This document shows, one piece after another, positions 8,297 to 11,291 of a stretch of 11,291 nucleotides of DNA (positions are counted from its first letter, which is position 1; every line of letters starts with the position of its first letter). The DNA is taken from the NCBI GenBank assembly GCA_000787465.1, contig JSYX01000847.1:1-11291 (forward strand). The letters are read 5' to 3'. The position numbers and the translations under genes were made by a program. This stretch comes from Thermomucor indicae-seudaticae. Its lineage: Eukaryota > Mucoromycota > Mucoromycetes > Mucorales > Lichtheimiaceae. The notes under the pieces were generated by a model. The model had not been told where the DNA came from, did not search any database, and saw nothing but the letters and a program-made list of their open reading frames with translations.

Positions 8297-8832
8297 GCTA
8301 CGTCCTCCGAACTCTGATCTGAAGGGCACGCATAGATACCGCATCTGAAAAACACGGTGAGTGGAAAGGGCTCAGCAGGCCAAAGGAGGCCTTTATAGGC
8401 TGTAAAGGGGAACCCTCTTCCCACGTAAAGCTTGAAATGTGATTTTTCCGATGCATGGTCAAGCATACATACTCGCATAAAATTGGATACGCCGATGTGG
8501 AATCTATCATTTGCCTCCTTGAATCGTTTTTGCTTTGGACAAATCCAAGTGAAGCGTCTGCAAAACTGCTGTCCTTCTTCAAGTTTCTTGACCTTTTTGT
8601 CAGCTTTTTCATTTCATTGTTGTTGAATAACTCATTCAAGTGACGTTTAAGTGTAGTCCCTCCATAGCTACTGTGGGTGCATTGGCAGTGACGGTGTAGA
8701 CGCGTCAGAGGCTGTTATGACAGTCTCGGTGTGTTGTACCATCGATGTCGTTGTATCATAAGCAGTCTGATTAAGCTGTTGAGGTGCTATGTCATGGCGC
8801 AGGAAAGGCAGGTTTGGTCGTGGTCTGTCCAT
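8251..8832 (-). pseudogene. Frameshifted ORF remnant with a BED-finger-like patch
   Basis: Three minus-strand frames succeed each other. A 54-codon frame starts at ATG 8832 (MDRPRPNLPFLRHDIAPQQL, Thr/Ser-rich) and stops at 8668. An overlapping frame (about 8690-8630) reads CQCTHSSYGGTTLKRHLNEL, with a C-x-C, then GGTTLKRHL, like the second half of a BED/zinc-finger motif of hAT-type transposases. A third frame is open for 120 codons from 8613 to a TAG at 8251 (NEKADKKVKKLEEGQQFCRRF and later HFKLYVGRGFPFTAYKGLL). One sequence alternating among frames suggests a decayed gene. I do not recognise the C-terminal part. The finger is incomplete, so the hAT link is weak. Confidence 0.35.
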
Positions 8833-8899
8833 GAAGCCTTGGGAAAGAACGAAGCCCCTTGATCAAGAATAATAGAGTTTGTATCAATATCGACAGTAC

Positions 8900-9481
8900 C
8901 TACACAAGAGCAGACACCATTCGTCGCTGCATATAAAGGTTGAGTACCGTTCCCACAGACAAGGCTCGAAAGCCGTCCTGCATCCGGACATAAAACCGCG
9001 AAGCGACCGCTGTGCGATGCGATGCCTGGACATCAAGTAGCAACCCGTCCGACTCATCTTACCGGCTGTTCCGTGTCTTCATCCATTCCGTCGCTCATGA
9101 GCCACGCCGTTGGTTGATGCCGTAGATTGTACTGCATGAGAAACGTGGCAAAGCGCTGGGACTGCGTTACATTCATACAGACTGCGCCGTGTTCTAAAAA
9201 CACCCTGTCATGGCATTGCTTGAGTACATCAATAGACTCGTCATGATATCTACAAGCAGGTATTACCTTGAAAGGAGGTCCGGAAATGCCGTGCTGTGGT
9301 AGGGATACCTTTCTGTACAAAAAGATAGTGCTTGTAGTTCTTCATTTGCCCGGTTCAGGATACGGGTCGCAAGCCTATGCATATCAAGATACGATGAGCA
9401 TACCTTTTGTCTCATTCTTTTCTTCGTTTTAAACAGTGTTTCTCGTACATTTCGACTGGTCTCACAACAACAAGATAGCAT
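8900..9481 (-). CDS. Hypothetical helical protein, three exons (about 161 aa)
   Basis: My model is exon 1 9481-9309, a 59-bp intron (GTATCC...TTGTAG), exon 2 9249-9063, an intron, and exon 3 ending in TAG at 8900. The first join reads LQALSFCTER-YHDESIDVLKQCHDRVF and is in frame, with normal splice sites and typical intron length. Exon 2 continues NVTQSQRFATFLMQYNLRHQ and ends EDTEQP before GTAAGA. For the next acceptor there are three candidates: 9026 (37-bp intron), one 53-bp choice in another frame, and 8978 (85 bp, same frame as the first); the first gives 161 aa. The start is also open: an exon 9589-9531 (MFKRQQSSYLERGK...) can join 9455 through a 75-bp GTAAGT intron. It has many charged helices and no motif I know. 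It sits just downstream of a Fanzor-like relic and may be part of that element. Confidence 0.4.
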
Positions 9482-9559
9482 TTGATGGTGCCCGGTACAT
9501 TGAAGAGTCTGCGAGTTAGAATTGACTTACCCAAGCTTACGACCCATTTTTCCCCTCTC

Positions 9560-10540
9560 GAGATATGAGGACTGTTGTCGCTTAAACATGGTTGCCATGG
9601 ATACTCTCCATAGCGATATTCGGGGCTGCGTTCCTGTCCTTCTGCCAGAACGTAGTACTTTTTTGCAATGCATTACACTGGTAGCTTGTGCCCAGAAACG
9701 CATACGTTGGACAGTGCCTTGATCTTATAACGCGGCTTGCTGCAAACATATGCAAAACGTATTCGGTCTGGCCTTGACCGTGTGATTTTGCATCCAAGAC
9801 GACACTCACTTCAGACGTATTAAATTCATCGACGAATGCAATGACCAATCTTCCTCCATGTCTAGCTCTCTTCAGGAGGAGCCTCATGAACCGACCGCAA
9901 CGCCTACAGTGGGGATCTTCATGGAAGGTGAAAGTCTCGCGCTATCCAAAGCAATGAGAGGTATTCTTTCGTTATCACCCAGCGAAACTTGCGGGACACC
10001 ACTTGTATTCGTTTCATAGGTGGACATGTAGGATAGATTCAGACCGGCCCTTGGGCGTTCGTCTTCCGCTTGAGGCCCTTGTTGTACTTGCTATCGGCAC
10101 GTTGTCGTCCTCGACAGTTTATAAGAGTGTATTCCCGGTTGTAGAAATCCATGAGGGTGTCGATGCCGGTATCCATTTGACGGATGTACGTATTGAAAGT
10201 GTTCAATGAAGCGGTTTTTGAAGTGGGGCAGCTGGCTTTTGATGTCTTCTATCTCTTGCTTTTTACACTTCTGTGCTATCTTTGCGGTTGTCAGTTCGAA
10301 GCCTGCTGGATGATAGTACTCCCGAGTGGATAACTTCGTGGGATATCTCCTCAGATCTATCCACTGCCACAAATACATACGTAACTTCTGGATCCACACA
10401 CCAAACGCGGTATTTCTGTTCTATCTCTTCTGTTGTGAAATCGTTCAGTGTAAGGTCTGGAAAAGGGAATCCGCACCAAAGCCATCAGAACGAACAAGGT
10501 TTTGAAATAACGTCCCTTCAGTCCAACCACATAGTGGAAG
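9560..10540 (-). pseudogene. Decayed TnpB/Fanzor-like nuclease (RuvC fold, transposon-associated)
   Basis: Fragments in changing frames follow the order of eukaryotic TnpB-like (Fanzor) proteins. First comes LNDFTTEEIEQKYRVWCVDPE (about 10450-10386) with TYVFVAVD next, matching the RuvC-I block in which DPG is usual; here it is DPE. Then REYYHPAGFELTTAKIAQKC and KKQEIEDIKSQLP (10325-10225); TYIRQMDTGIDTLMDFYNRE in another frame; a stop; then GDNERIPLIALDSARLSPSMK (about 9980-9915); GGRLVIAFVDEFNTSE (about 9855-9808); a frameshift with scattered Cys (CRLGCK, YVCSKP); and finally FWQKDRNAAPNIA (9645-9610), the RuvC-III/zinc-ribbon end. At least three frame changes and two stops make it non-functional as it stands. 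Such proteins act as RNA-guided nucleases carried by transposons; here only the ancestry is claimed. Confidence 0.6.
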
Positions 10541-11291
10541 ACGTGTGAATATGAATGTACCACAGCAAGTCCTTTAGACTATCCTCTTACAGATCAGAGA
10601 CGTGCTCAAACGGGGCCTGCGTGTCTAGGCCACATGCGGGAAATCGTTTTCCAGAATGTCGGTACCCTGCAAGGCGATGCAGCATCTGATTGTGCAGTAC
10701 TTTCTGTCCATGGTTTGCTGTGATGCCAACCGGAAGAGCTAAAGCGGTTTCCTGAAACTCTTCGACATTTGCAATTCAGGATCATACTCCATTGTCTTCC
10801 GACGGAGTGAAAGTGTTTCAACATTTCGAATGCGTCTCCTGATTGTCGAAATGTGCGTGCGAGGCTTCTGTTGAATTGCCGCGAGTGCAAGAACTCACAG
10901 CAATGGGGATTATTTACGTGAAAGAGTGTCATACTTTCTCTTTTACCGCCCTGAGCTAATCGACCAACCGACAGCGCACGTTGTGATTTTTTCACTTTGA
11001 CACTCAACCTGTCCTATTATTGTAAAATGGTAGTCTTTCTACGAGATGCCATTGTAGAACCAAATAGCCAACGCATCGAACCAGAAATAGATAAATATCA
11101 ATCCTCGTCTTTTTTGCTCTGCTGTTGTGGATCGGTAATGACAGGATATAGGGCGCAAAAGTGATCCTATAATACGTCCGTCCTTGTCAGAGAAAGGGTA
11201 CACGTTGCTGCAAACTACATTTGCTCAATTCAAGAACTGTCATCCAACATCACTGCAGCCGAACAAGGGAGCGTCCGTATAATACATGATA
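10541..11291. other. Right end: no recognisable gene
   Basis: A minus-strand frame open from 11007 to 10606 (133 codons, for example SRQFNRSLARTFRQSGDAF) lies just upstream of the Fanzor-like relic and could be its eroded N-terminal part, but I see no motif to prove it. A plus-strand 45-codon ORF (11027-11164, starting MVVFLRDAIVEPNSQRIEPE) is unsupported. No RNA gene, terminal repeat or promoter was seen. Confidence 0.3.

Noticed and set aside
10290..10305. TTCGAAGCC-like tRNA B-box
   Set aside because: There is no matching A box or cloverleaf, and the bases belong to the Fanzor-like coding remnant.
1..11291. CRISPR array, operon or bacterial phage element
   Set aside because: There are no regularly spaced repeats or Shine-Dalgarno-linked genes; spliced eukaryotic genes dominate the window.

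Overview
This window looks like nuclear DNA of a filamentous fungus, most likely an early-diverging one (Mucoromycota-like). The evidence is compact spliced genes with introns of about 51-75 bp, GTATGT/GTAAGT donors, CTAAT-like branch sites, and recognisably fungal proteins. I call the kingdom with confidence and the phylum as inference. No prokaryotic operons, rRNA, tRNA or CRISPR were seen.

Left part, 1-6200. Positions 1-204 may hold the last exon of an upstream gene. From 356 to 4179 (+) lies a complete 15-exon gene for the U5 snRNP GTPase Snu114/EFTUD2 (980 aa predicted), including one GC-AG intron. Tail-to-tail with it, only 59 bp away, is a small two-exon gene on the minus strand (4239-4493) for a 67-aa signal-peptide-bearing, Pro/Leu-rich protein that no single ORF reveals. 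Positions 4671-5371 (+) hold broken coding fragments of unknown identity. From 5543 to 6163 (+) lies a four-exon mitochondrial-type thioredoxin, with a TGAGTCA (AP-1/Gcn4-like) site 66 bp upstream.

Middle, 6298-8200. A five-exon minus-strand gene (6298-7601) encodes a 354-aa bHLH-leucine-zipper factor with the H-E-R residues of CACGTG binders and a 60-bp in-frame tandem repeat in its low-complexity N-terminal half. It is convergent with the thioredoxin gene (134 bp between stops). The stretch 7602-8200 is intergenic.

Right part, 8200-11291. This part reads as decayed mobile-element or lineage-specific DNA, mostly on the minus strand. It has a cluster of three small stem-loops (8207-8296), a frameshifted remnant with a BED-finger-like patch (8251-8832), a spliced hypothetical gene (8900-9481, perhaps starting at 9589), and a pseudogene resembling eukaryotic TnpB/Fanzor nucleases (about 9560-10540). 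The last 750 bp hold nothing I can name.

Functionally the three firm genes are unrelated housekeeping or regulatory genes (splicing, redox, transcription). There is no operon logic. All splice models were made by eye from reading frame, splice consensus and family knowledge.
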